From an uncultured Bacteroides sp. (GTDB taxonomy: Bacteria; Bacteroidota; Bacteroidia; Bacteroidales; Bacteroidaceae), in the NCBI GenBank assembly GCA_945965395.1, contig CAMFND010000093.1, forward strand, positions 1 to 64,000: a stretch of 64,000 nt of DNA, in the 5' to 3' direction. Position 1 is the first letter of the stretch. Every line of letters starts with the position of its first letter. The notes beneath the pieces are model-generated. The model saw nothing but the letters and a program-made list of their open reading frames with translations. It ran no database searches and was not told the DNA's origin. Shown here in pieces: positions 56,748-64,000 of the stretch. The translations under genes and the position numbers were made by a program.

Positions 56748-57869
56748 CTACTCCGACTCATTTTTTCGCCAACGGGCTGGCGAGCAGTTTTCATTTTCCT
56801 TGAACAAACGAATGAAATGGCTGGCCGACTGGAAGCCTGACTTCTCTGCTATGTCGGCAATCGTCAGTTCCGGATTTTGCAGCAGCATACGCTTGGCATA
56901 TTCCAGCCGAAGACTGGAAATCCATTCGCGGAAAGACAACTGATAAGTCTGCTTGATATAAGCAGAAAGATAAGTACGGTTAGTCTTCGATATTTCCGCA
57001 AGGTCTTTAAGGGTTACCCCCAAGGTCAGATAACCGTCGGCCTCTATCCATGCAGAAAGCTTTTCTCCGATTTCTACATAGCAAGAGGGCAATTCATGTT
57101 CCTCCTCCGGTAAAGCTTCGCACATATTCTTATCCTCCAATGGCATTTCCGACTCGAAAACTTGTTCCACCTGCTCATAGAACAGCAAATAGTTCATATA
57201 GGAATAATAAAGAAAAATGTAGAAAGGAACGGACGACAAAATCCAGATGTAAATGTATTCATCGGGAAGGAAGGTCAGCAGTCCGCACCCTACCCCAAAG
57301 ATGACCGCCCAATAGGTGAAGACAGACATCCACCGTATATAGGCACCCACATCGTCTGAACGGGTATCATCAAACAGCCGCACTGCCCGACGATAAGCCA
57401 GGATGAGCCGGCGTGCCAGCACAAGTCCATAGGCTACCAGCCATACGCCCATGACCAGCAAACCTGCTTTCTGAATCAGGCCATCCGGCAAGCCAAGCAA
57501 TACCACCCCCGATAAGGCGGTAAACAACAACCACTGGCACGCATGCACCACAAAGCGCCGCCGCGTAATATAAAAACGGTCGAGCAGCGTAGTAAGTGCC
57601 GAACTGAAAAGCCAATAACATAGAAAGTAAGTGGACAGGTTCATCAGAATGGCTGCATTGACATTGCGAAAACGGATTTCAGCAAAGAAATGTACGGCAT
57701 AGTTAGCAGCCAGCAGCAACAGAGCGGCTCCCATTATCCTTCGTGAACGGAGATAATTGCCGAATATGGCTTTATCCGGCACCGGAGCAAAAATAAAATA
57801 AAAACCGAAAAACAGCATCAACGGTAAGGCGACGCAAAGCGAATAACTATATATAGGATGTGTTATCAT
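56748..57869 (-). CDS. Membrane-anchored AraC-family regulator
   Basis: A 373-residue protein with about seven hydrophobic segments in the first 215 residues, then a short linker and a C-terminal AraC DNA-binding domain (about 270-370): LKDLAEISKTNRTYLSAYIK and IADIAEKSGFQSASHFIRLF are the two helix-turn-helix motifs. DNA binding from the membrane resembles other Bacteroidales sensor-type AraC proteins. It lies upstream of the surface-protein operon, on the same strand, with the tandem repeat in between. Its ribosome site GGAGG is in the arm of a strong hairpin. Confidence 0.9.
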   Translation of the reverse strand: MITHPIYSYSLCVALPLMLFFGFYFIFAPVPDKAIFGNYLRSRRIMGAALLLLAANYAVHFFAEIRFRNVNAAILMNLSTYFLCYWLFSSALTTLLDRFYITRRRFVVHACQWLLFTALSGVVLLGLPDGLIQKAGLLVMGVWLVAYGLVLARRLILAYRRAVRLFDDTRSDDVGAYIRWMSVFTYWAVIFGVGCGLLTFLPDEYIYIWILSSVPFYIFLYYSYMNYLLFYEQVEQVFESEMPLEDKNMCEALPEEEHELPSCYVEIGEKLSAWIEADGYLTLGVTLKDLAEISKTNRTYLSAYIKQTYQLSFREWISSLRLEYAKRMLLQNPELTIADIAEKSGFQSASHFIRLFKENENCSPARWRKNESE

Positions 57870-57877
57870 TTTTCAAT

Positions 57878-57905
57878 GCCTCCAGCAAGTTTCCTTGCCA
57901 GAGGC
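57878..57905 (-). promoter_or_regulatory. Hairpin with GAAA loop that hides the ribosome site of the AraC gene
   Basis: In minus-strand RNA GCCUCUGGCAAG and CUUGCUGGAGGC pair over 12 bp (two G-U pairs) around a GAAA tetraloop. The right arm contains GGAGG, 9 bases before the AUG of the AraC gene. No U tract follows on this strand, so a role in translation is more likely than termination. On the plus strand the two wobble positions become mismatches. Confidence 0.65.
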
Positions 57906-57932
57906 TTCTTTTTATTTATTGATAAGAGAAAA

Positions 57933-59621
57933 TCAATCTTCCATCAACTTACGATAGCGTACGCGTTTCGGTTCTACATTGCCCATACGCTTCATCTTGT
58001 TTTCTTCGTATTCTGTGTAAGAGCCCTCGAAGTAGAACACCTGACTGTCTCCTTCAAAAGCTAAGATGTGGGTACAGATACGATCGAGGAACCAACGGTC
58101 GTGGCTGATGACTACGGCACATCCGGCAAAGTCTTCCAATCCTTCTTCCAGCGCACGGAGGGTGTTTACGTCAATGTCGTTGGTCGGTTCGTCGAGCAAC
58201 AGCACGTTACCTTCTTCCTTCAGTGCCATGGCCAAGTGCAGACGGTTACGTTCACCACCAGAAAGCATACCACAGAGTTTTTCCTGGTCAGAACCGGAGA
58301 AATTAAAGCGGCTCAGGTATGCACGGGCATTCACATCGCGGTTACCCATACGAATCAGGTCGTTACCGCCACTGATTACCTGGTATACGGTCTTGTTCGG
58401 GTCAATGTCCTTGTGCTGCTGGTCTACATAGGCCACTTTCACAGTCTCTCCTACTTCAAACTCGCCTTTATCCACACTTTCCAGTCCCATAATCAGGCGG
58501 AACAACGTCGTCTTTCCGGCACCGTTCGGACCGATAACTCCCACAATACCGTTAGGCGGCAGCATGAAGTTCAAGTCGTCGAAAAGCAGTTTGTCGCCAT
58601 ACGCCTTGGCCACATGCTTGGCTTCGATAACCTTGTTTCCCAGACGCGGACCGTTCGGGATAAAGATTTCCAGCTTTTCTTCCTTCTCCTTCACATCTTC
58701 ATTCAAGAGCTTGTCGTACGAATTCAGACGAGCCTTACCCTTGGCCTGACGAGCCTTAGGAGCCATGCGCACCCATTCCAACTCGCGTTCCAGCGTCTTA
58801 CGACGCTTGCTGGCCGTCTTCTCTTCCATTTCCATACGCTTGGTCTTCTGCTCCAGCCAGCTTGAATAATTTCCCTTCCAAGGAATACCTTCGCCACGGT
58901 CAAGCTCCAGAATCCATCCAGCCACATGATCCAGGAAGTAACGGTCGTGTGTTACGGCAATTACCGTTCCTTCGTACTGCTGCAAGTGCTGTTCCAGCCA
59001 GTCAATGCTTTCTGCATCCAGGTGGTTGGTCGGCTCGTCGAGCAACAGGATGTCCGGTTTCTGCAACAACAGACGGCACAAAGCCACACGGCGGCGTTCA
59101 CCTCCCGAAAGGTTCTTCACCAGCTGGTCTTCGGGCGGACAGCGCAATGCATCCATCGCACGTTCCAGTTTGCTGTCAAGATTCCACGCATCAGTAGCGT
59201 CAATAATATCCTGCAGTTCGGCCTGACGCGCAAAGAGTGCGTCCATCTTTTCCGGATCTTCATAATACTCCGGCAAACCGAACTTCTGATTGATTTCTTC
59301 GTATTCGGCCAGCGTGTCTACCACCTGCTGCACTCCCTCCATCACGACTTCCTTCACGGTCTTCGTATCGTCAAGCTGAGGTTCCTGTGCCAGATAACCT
59401 ACAGAATAGCCCGGCGAAAATACCACTTCACCCTGGTAGTTCTTTTCGATTCCGGCTATGATTTTCATCAAAGTAGACTTACCGGAACCATTCAAACCGA
59501 TGATTCCGATTTTCGCGCCATAAAAAAAGGATAGGTAGATGTCTTTCAATACCTGTTTGTTGTTCTGGAATGATTTGCTCACTCCCACCATTGAAAAGAT
59601 AATTTTCTTGTCGTCTGCCAT
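57933..59621 (-). CDS. ettA: Energy-dependent translational throttle protein EttA (ABC-F)
   Basis: A 562-residue ABC-F ATPase with two intact nucleotide-binding domains. Domain 1: GLNGSGKSTLMK, signature [23 protein letters not shown]. Domain 2: GPNGAGKTTLFR, signature [23 protein letters not shown]. The linker (VRMAPKARQAKGKARLNSYD) and the arm insertion near residue 100 match EttA, which binds the ribosomal E site and gates the first peptide bond under low energy. In contrast to the YbiT-like gene at 9.2 kb, no catalytic residue is lost. It lies 19 bases after the MFS gene. Confidence 0.95.
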   Translation of the reverse strand: MADDKKIIFSMVGVSKSFQNNKQVLKDIYLSFFYGAKIGIIGLNGSGKSTLMKIIAGIEKNYQGEVVFSPGYSVGYLAQEPQLDDTKTVKEVVMEGVQQVVDTLAEYEEINQKFGLPEYYEDPEKMDALFARQAELQDIIDATDAWNLDSKLERAMDALRCPPEDQLVKNLSGGERRRVALCRLLLQKPDILLLDEPTNHLDAESIDWLEQHLQQYEGTVIAVTHDRYFLDHVAGWILELDRGEGIPWKGNYSSWLEQKTKRMEMEEKTASKRRKTLERELEWVRMAPKARQAKGKARLNSYDKLLNEDVKEKEEKLEIFIPNGPRLGNKVIEAKHVAKAYGDKLLFDDLNFMLPPNGIVGVIGPNGAGKTTLFRLIMGLESVDKGEFEVGETVKVAYVDQQHKDIDPNKTVYQVISGGNDLIRMGNRDVNARAYLSRFNFSGSDQEKLCGMLSGGERNRLHLAMALKEEGNVLLLDEPTNDIDVNTLRALEEGLEDFAGCAVVISHDRWFLDRICTHILAFEGDSQVFYFEGSYTEYEENKMKRMGNVEPKRVRYRKLMED

Positions 59622-59640
59622 ATTCTTTATATTAGTTAAG

Positions 59641-60762
59641 TTATCTATTCTTCATTCGTTTCATGAAATAGCCGTGCACCACTGCCTGATAAATCAACAG
59701 GCCAACCAGCAGAATGAGCGATGCAGCCCGGAACTGTTGTCCGGAGATGTCTTCTGTATATTTTCCGAAGAACACGCCCAACATTACGCCCGATTCCCAA
59801 AGCAACTGATAGGTGTGATAGCCCGTTCCGCGCTCACAGTGCAAAGGAAGACGTATCATCATCCGCAAGAACTGAAGCAGGGAGAAACCCATGCCCAATC
59901 CGGTCAGAAAACCGGCTCCCATCAGCATTTCTTTTTCTGCAGAACAGTCCAGCATCCATACTGCCATACACATCAGCACCAGTCCGACACCGTTCAACAG
60001 GCGACCGTTCACCTGCTTGCGAACCAAACGGCCAAGCAGCAGGAAGACGATAAATCCGGCTATGATACAAATGTAGAAAAAAGTATCGAAAATCGAGCTG
60101 AACAGCACCCCTAAAATGAAGGGAACCACCATCATGTTCAGCCCCGGAATCAAGGTACGGAAAAGCAGAAAACGGTCGAGCGACAGCAACGGAAGGTCCA
60201 ACGGAGCACGAAAACAGACTTCCACCATGGAAACCAGTACGACCGGAAGGGCACAAAGTCCCACAAAAAGATAAATCTGCTGCTGGAACGAAAGATACCA
60301 GCCTGCATTATATCCCAACAGGATGCCGCACAGCATACCGAGCACCCCCGACCAGGTGAAAACTACACTGGCCTTGTTTCTGTACTGGCTGGGAGTTACA
60401 TCGATGACCAGAGTACTTCCCATTGCCATCAGTACCACCCCAAACAAGGCTCCCTGAAGCACACGCAAAAGGAAAATCATTCCCCACTCTCCGGCGTATG
60501 GATACAACAATCCCAAAAGCGCCAGCAGCAGAAGGCTGCGCGTACACACATTCTTACGCTTAAACGTATCGACCAGGTAATTATTGAAAGCTCCCAAAAG
60601 AAAAAGAGAAGCTCCAAAGATAGCTATGGCCCCTCCGGCCTGAAATCCCGTATACCCTCCTTCTGACACCATCCAGTGATGAAGTGCGGGAAACAGCATA
60701 TACACTGCCGTATACAGGAAAAAATTAGCGATGAGCAAAAGATTAAAATTCTTGTTCCACAT
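59641..60762 (-). CDS. MFS transporter of unknown substrate
   Basis: A 373-residue inner-membrane carrier with twelve hydrophobic segments. ATG 60762 (MWNKNFNLLLIANFFLYTAV) gives a normal MFS start; the track start at 60795 lies inside a structured leader. Segments include FLVDTFKRKNV-type loop 2-3 charges (NNYLVDTFKRKNVCTRS) and GALFGVVLMAMGSTLVID. It looks like an efflux or sugar carrier of the YfcJ/YwoG-like branch; the substrate cannot be assigned. It follows panB and precedes ettA on the same strand. Confidence 0.85.
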   Translation of the reverse strand: MWNKNFNLLLIANFFLYTAVYMLFPALHHWMVSEGGYTGFQAGGAIAIFGASLFLLGAFNNYLVDTFKRKNVCTRSLLLLALLGLLYPYAGEWGMIFLLRVLQGALFGVVLMAMGSTLVIDVTPSQYRNKASVVFTWSGVLGMLCGILLGYNAGWYLSFQQQIYLFVGLCALPVVLVSMVEVCFRAPLDLPLLSLDRFLLFRTLIPGLNMMVVPFILGVLFSSIFDTFFYICIIAGFIVFLLLGRLVRKQVNGRLLNGVGLVLMCMAVWMLDCSAEKEMLMGAGFLTGLGMGFSLLQFLRMMIRLPLHCERGTGYHTYQLLWESGVMLGVFFGKYTEDISGQQFRAASLILLVGLLIYQAVVHGYFMKRMKNR

Positions 60763-60786
60763 TTTTTCTACATCTGATAGAAAACA

Positions 60787-60850
60787 CAGATGCACAGACT
60801 GCGACTTTTAAATTGTCCGGAAGAACCGGACTTTGCAGTCCATGCATCTG
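60787..60850 (-). promoter_or_regulatory. Two-level RNA hairpin between panB and the MFS gene
   Basis: In minus-strand RNA a 16-bp outer stem (60835-60850 with 60787-60802; two G-U pairs) encloses an asymmetric internal loop and an inner 6-bp hairpin GUCCGG-uucuu-CCGGAC (60815-60831). No U tract follows. It lies 25-88 bases before the MFS ATG. Confidence 0.6.
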
Positions 60851-60869
60851 CGGCTTATAAGTGATAATC

Positions 60870-61691
60870 TTAGTATTGTTCTGACTCGTTAGGGAAGTCA
60901 CAAGCTTTCACGTCGGCTACATAATGTCCGATGGCGTCGGTCATCACGGTGTTCAAGTCGGCATAGCGACGAAGGAAACGCGGACTGAATCCTTTAGTCA
61001 TACCCAGCATGTCAGTCACTACCAATACCTGTCCGTCTACTCCTCCACCGGCTCCGATTCCGATAACCGGAATAGTCAGTTCCTGAGCCACACGGGTTGC
61101 CAGTGCAGCCGGAATTTTCTCCAGCACCAGAGCGAAGCATCCGGCTTCTTCCAACAAACGCGCATCCTTGACCAGCTTTTCAGCTTCTGCGTCTTCTTTG
61201 GCGCGTACACCGTAAGTTCCATATTTATTGATAGACTGAGGCATCAGTCCCAGATGTCCCATCACGGGCATTCCGGCACCGATAATACGGCGAATCACGT
61301 CGATGACTTCTTCACCACCTTCCAGCTTCAGGGCATCGGCATGTGTTTCTTTCATGATGCGGATAGCATTGCGTACCCCGTCAAACGGATCTGCCTGATA
61401 AGAACCGAATGGCATATCCACCACTACCAATGCACGCTTCACACCGCGCATCACTGACTTTCCGTGATAAATCATCTGCTCCACGGTAATAGGCAAGGTC
61501 GTCACGTTACCCGCCATCACATTCGAAGCTGAATCACCTACCAGAATCACATCCACACCTGCGCCGTCTACAATCTGCGCCATTGTATAATCATAAGAGG
61601 TCAACATGGAAATCTTTTCACCTCTCTGTTTCATCTCAATCAAACGGTGAGTCGTTACCTTACGAGTATCACCAGAAAGATATCCTGCCAT
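60870..61691 (-). CDS. panB: 3-methyl-2-oxobutanoate hydroxymethyltransferase
   Basis: This first enzyme of pantothenate synthesis transfers a hydroxymethyl group from methylene-tetrahydrofolate to alpha-ketoisovalerate. The 273 residues include the metal motif [38 protein letters not shown] and the C-terminal FPNESEQY. I start at ATG 61691 ([12 protein letters not shown]), 30 bases after a TATTTTTG promoter box; the track start lies upstream of it. Other pantothenate genes are not in the window. Confidence 0.95.
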   Translation of the reverse strand: MAGYLSGDTRKVTTHRLIEMKQRGEKISMLTSYDYTMAQIVDGAGVDVILVGDSASNVMAGNVTTLPITVEQMIYHGKSVMRGVKRALVVVDMPFGSYQADPFDGVRNAIRIMKETHADALKLEGGEEVIDVIRRIIGAGMPVMGHLGLMPQSINKYGTYGVRAKEDAEAEKLVKDARLLEEAGCFALVLEKIPAALATRVAQELTIPVIGIGAGGGVDGQVLVVTDMLGMTKGFSPRFLRRYADLNTVMTDAIGHYVADVKACDFPNESEQY

Positions 61692-61720
61692 AGTTTTCTT
61701 CTGAATTAATAAAATTTCCG

Positions 61721-61728
61721 CAAAAATA
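61721..61728 (-). promoter_or_regulatory. panB promoter -7 box
   Basis: CAAAAATA reads TATTTTTG on the minus strand, 30 bp before the panB ATG, in the 63-bp gap after the HAD gene. Confidence 0.6.
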
Positions 61729-61754
61729 GCCGATTTTTCCGAATCAGACAAGCC

Positions 61755-62402
61755 TTACAGCAAGTTCATCATTTCTTCACAGGTAAAACAGGTGAAATCT
61801 GGAATCACCTGGGCGCACTGATTTTGAATGGCTTCCGCCGGATTGGTGGTGCTCAGTCCCACTACAGGCATGCCTGCTGCATTTCCCGCCTGAATGCCAT
61901 GGAACGAATCTTCAAACACGACGCAATTGGCCGGAAGCGTTTCGAAAACTTTGGCTCCAAGCAAAAAGCAATCGGGGTCCGGCTTGGATTTCTGAAACAT
62001 CTCGGCCGTGAGTATCCGGTCCACCATGTCCTTCAATTCAGGATGTGCCGCATACACATTGGCCATTTTCTTCTCGTTCGAGCTGGTCACTATGGCTATT
62101 TTTACTCCATGGGCACGAAGACTCTGCATGAACTCTGCCACTCCCGGCACATATTCATAGTGCATCTCCGTCTCGAAACGGTTCAGACCTTCTGTAATTT
62201 CAGCCTGTTCATGCTCCATTCCCTGAAAATAACGGTCGTAAATCTGCCGCAGCGTCTGTCCCTTGATGATTTTTCCGAATTCCTCGTATTCCGGATGGTA
62301 TTTCTTTCCCACCTCATTCCAGAAGATGCTGTACTGTGACTCAGTGTCCATCACTACTCCGTCAAAATCAAAAAGTGCCGCTACGCATTTAGTTTTGTCC
62401 AT
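61755..62402 (-). CDS. HAD-superfamily phosphatase/phosphomutase-like protein
   Basis: A 215-residue HAD protein of the beta-phosphoglucomutase/GS1-like branch. Motifs: I LFDFDGVVMDTES, II IAIVTSSNEKK, III KSKPDPDCFL, IV VVFEDSFHGIQAG. All catalytic aspartates are present. The helical cap (residues 15-85) suggests a small sugar-phosphate or nucleotide substrate. It may share a transcript with panB, although panB has its own box. Confidence 0.9.
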   Translation of the reverse strand: MDKTKCVAALFDFDGVVMDTESQYSIFWNEVGKKYHPEYEEFGKIIKGQTLRQIYDRYFQGMEHEQAEITEGLNRFETEMHYEYVPGVAEFMQSLRAHGVKIAIVTSSNEKKMANVYAAHPELKDMVDRILTAEMFQKSKPDPDCFLLGAKVFETLPANCVVFEDSFHGIQAGNAAGMPVVGLSTTNPAEAIQNQCAQVIPDFTCFTCEEMMNLL

Positions 62403-62458
62403 TGGTATGTTTAGTTTGATTTAACGGTACAAAGTTCTAAAATATTACCTCATATTCC

Positions 62459-62466
62459 TAACTTTG
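62459..62466 (+). promoter_or_regulatory. Promoter -7 box of the MATE gene
   Basis: TAACTTTG matches TAnnTTTG and lies 23 bp before ATG 62490. Confidence 0.6.
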
Positions 62467-62489
62467 GAAATTAAAATAAACAAACGTAC

Positions 62490-63851
62490 ATGAAAGAAAA
62501 CAATCCGCATATATTGGGAGAGGCCCCTATCGGGAAACTGCTGGTGGAATATTCCATTCCTGCCATTATCGGAATGACTCTGACTTCCCTGTATAACATC
62601 ATCGACAGTATTTTCATCGGTCATGGTGTGGGAGCTCTGGCCATCTCCGGTCTGGCCATTACCTTTCCGCTGATGAACCTGCTGGTAGCCTTCTGTACAC
62701 TGGTGGGCGTAGGAGGTGCCACACTTTCTTCCATCCGACTGGGACAGAAGGATAAAAAGGGGGCAGAAGATATTCTCGGCAACGTAGCAATTCTATGTGT
62801 CATTAATGCCATCTTCTACGGCGGACTGGCATTTATCTTTCTGGAACCGATTCTCTTTTTCTTCGGAGCCAGCGAAGCTACCCTGCCGTATGCCCGCGAT
62901 TTTATGCAGGTAATTTTGTTGGGCAGTCCGATTTCTTATGTCATGATCGGGCTTAACAACATCATGCGTGCCACCGGTTACCCCAAAAAAGCCATGCTTT
63001 CTTCCATGCTGACCGTAGGCTGCAACATTATTCTGGCTCCGATTTTCATTTTTGTACTGAACTGGGGAATCCGGGGAGCCGCACTTGCAACCATCTGTTC
63101 GCAATTTATCGGTATGCTGTGGGTATTATGCCACTTCTGCAATCCGAAGAGTTATATCCGGTTTCAGCGTCACAGCATGCAGTTAAAACGACACATCATG
63201 TCCCACATTTTTGCCATCGGCATGTCGCCCTTCGTTATGAATGTGTGTGCCTGCTGCATCGTGATTTTCATCAACAACCGTCTGCTCAACTATGGAGGTG
63301 ATATGGCCATCGGTGCATTCGGCATCCTCAACCGTATCCAGATGCTCTTTGTCATGATTGTAATGGGTATCACTATGGGAATGCAGCCCATTACGGGATA
63401 CAACTACGGCGCACAGAATTTCGACCGCGTAAAAAGAACCTTGAAACTGGGAATCACGGCAGGATGTATCATTACCACCTTAGGATTTATAATCGGTGAG
63501 CTGTTTCCCGGTGTATTTGTCGGCATGTTCACCGACAACCACGAACTGACTGATGAAGCGACACTGGCCCTGAGAATTGGTATTCTGTCCTTCCCGGTGG
63601 TAGGTGCACAGATTGTCATCACCCAGTTCTTTCAGTCCATCGGAAAGGCCCGGATTTCCATCTTCCTGTCTCTTTCCCGTCAGCTGCTCTTCCTTCTTCC
63701 AGGACTGGCTTTCCTTCCCCCCTTCTATGGCGTGGAAGGTGTATGGTTCAGCATGCCGTTGTCCGATGCATTAGCCTTCGCCGTGGCAGCTTTGATGCTG
63801 GCATACCACTACAAGAAAAAGATGTCAGGCACCGAGTTACGGACAGCTTAA
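62490..63851 (+). CDS. MATE-family multidrug/Na+ (or H+) antiporter
   Basis: A 453-residue inner-membrane carrier with twelve segments and internal two-fold repeat, typical of MATE pumps (NorM/DinF-like). Marks are IPAIIGMTLTSLYNIIDSIF, the loop motif GVGGATLSSIRLGQKDK, GSPISYVMIGLNNIMRATG and the second half GITMGMQPITGYNYGAQNF. Substrates are probably cationic drugs or dyes. Its stop overlaps the stop of the gene coming from the right by three bases. Confidence 0.93.
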   Translation: MKENNPHILGEAPIGKLLVEYSIPAIIGMTLTSLYNIIDSIFIGHGVGALAISGLAITFPLMNLLVAFCTLVGVGGATLSSIRLGQKDKKGAEDILGNVAILCVINAIFYGGLAFIFLEPILFFFGASEATLPYARDFMQVILLGSPISYVMIGLNNIMRATGYPKKAMLSSMLTVGCNIILAPIFIFVLNWGIRGAALATICSQFIGMLWVLCHFCNPKSYIRFQRHSMQLKRHIMSHIFAIGMSPFVMNVCACCIVIFINNRLLNYGGDMAIGAFGILNRIQMLFVMIVMGITMGMQPITGYNYGAQNFDRVKRTLKLGITAGCIITTLGFIIGELFPGVFVGMFTDNHELTDEATLALRIGILSFPVVGAQIVITQFFQSIGKARISIFLSLSRQLLFLLPGLAFLPPFYGVEGVWFSMPLSDALAFAVAALMLAYHYKKKMSGTELRTA

Positions 63852-64000
63852 AAACTTTCTGAGAAAAGAAGAGCCAGATTCAGCACAGATACAATCACTG
63901 CCATGGTGTAAAGCACAAAACTGCTCCACCGGGAGTTGGCATATTGCCCCATGACCCGTTTAGAGGAGGTCAACCCTACCTGCAAGAAAATGGTAAAAGG
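63848..64000 (-). CDS. C-terminal end of a membrane carrier, probably Nramp-family metal transporter (cut by window edge)
   Basis: A 50-codon open frame runs in from the right edge to a TAA at 63848-63850. It reads PFTIFLQVGLTSSKRVMGQY, then ANSRWSSFVLYTMAVIVSVL and a hydrophobic end. The short charged loop followed by a last membrane segment, with MGQYANSRW, resembles the C-terminus of Nramp (MntH-like) Mn/Fe carriers. Too little is visible to be certain. It converges on the MATE gene with overlapping stops and is missing from the ORF track because no start lies in the window. Confidence 0.6.
   Translation of the reverse strand, partial: PFTIFLQVGLTSSKRVMGQYANSRWSSFVLYTMAVIVSVLNLALLFSESF

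Overview
The window is chromosomal DNA from a member of the Bacteroidales, most likely Bacteroides or Phocaeicola. The evidence is the promoter type (many starts are preceded by TAnnTTTG boxes instead of sigma70 hexamers), the gene content (Oar-like TonB receptor, BspA-type leucine-rich repeat lipoprotein, GluP/FucP-type sugar carriers, hisC-hisB bifunctional HisB, membrane-anchored AraC regulator, AAA-ATPase/PD-(D/E)XK proteins) and short operons separated by strong hairpin terminators. I see no rRNA, tRNA, CRISPR array, intact insertion sequence or prophage. The species cannot be fixed from this sequence alone.

Layout. 1-1.8 kb: end of a histidine operon (hisC fragment, hisB). 1.9-5.5 kb: small conserved genes (DUF4923-like protein, nadC, rlmH, a glucosaminidase with LysM repeats, cdd). 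5.6-10.8 kb: AT-rich GH36 alpha-galactosidase, membrane acyltransferase, a palindrome array, and an ABC-F ATPase with one degenerate ATP site. 11-19 kb: an AT-rich TPR gene, then an efflux operon (RND pump fused to its outer-membrane factor, adaptor lipoprotein, LytTR-type two-component system). 19.2-23.4 kb: grpE-dnaJ, a second palindrome array, an outer-membrane-like protein and folC. 23.5-27.2 kb: galactose operon (galM, gluP-like carrier, galK). 27.3-35.3 kb: unknown protein, MFS carrier, large TonB-dependent receptor, nucleotide pyrophosphatase-like enzyme and a Spy-like small protein. 35.4-44.2 kb: a long leftward operon, rlmN - lipoprotein - pdxA - nucleotidyltransferase - ATP-grasp - CDP-alcohol transferase - flippase-like protein - HAD - MFS. 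44.4-49.5 kb: glycosyltransferase/HIT-like fusion, SpoIID-domain protein without a signal peptide, AmpG-like carrier. 49.5-53 kb: LysR regulator, unknown gene, AAA-ATPase/nuclease, and a toxin-antitoxin locus with a deleted toxin. 53.4-57.9 kb: surface lipoprotein plus outer-membrane protein operon beside its likely AraC regulator. 57.9-64 kb: ettA, MFS, panB, HAD, MATE pump and the end of an Nramp-like carrier.

Main points of interest. Three intergenic arrays consist of short palindromes repeated at exactly 22 bp. One has AAACG/CGTTT arms (six units); two have AGTACT arms (four units, and three plus one divergent unit whose two arms carry matching compensatory changes). The arrays lie downstream of an ABC-F gene, downstream of dnaJ and in the predicted 5' UTR of rlmN. 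The nucleotidyltransferase/ATP-grasp/CDP-alcohol transferase/flippase/HAD block looks like a pathway that makes and moves an unidentified phospho-headgroup. The HIT-glycosyltransferase/SpoIID/AmpG trio suggests cytoplasmic processing of imported muropeptides. Both pathway readings are inferences from domains and gene order.
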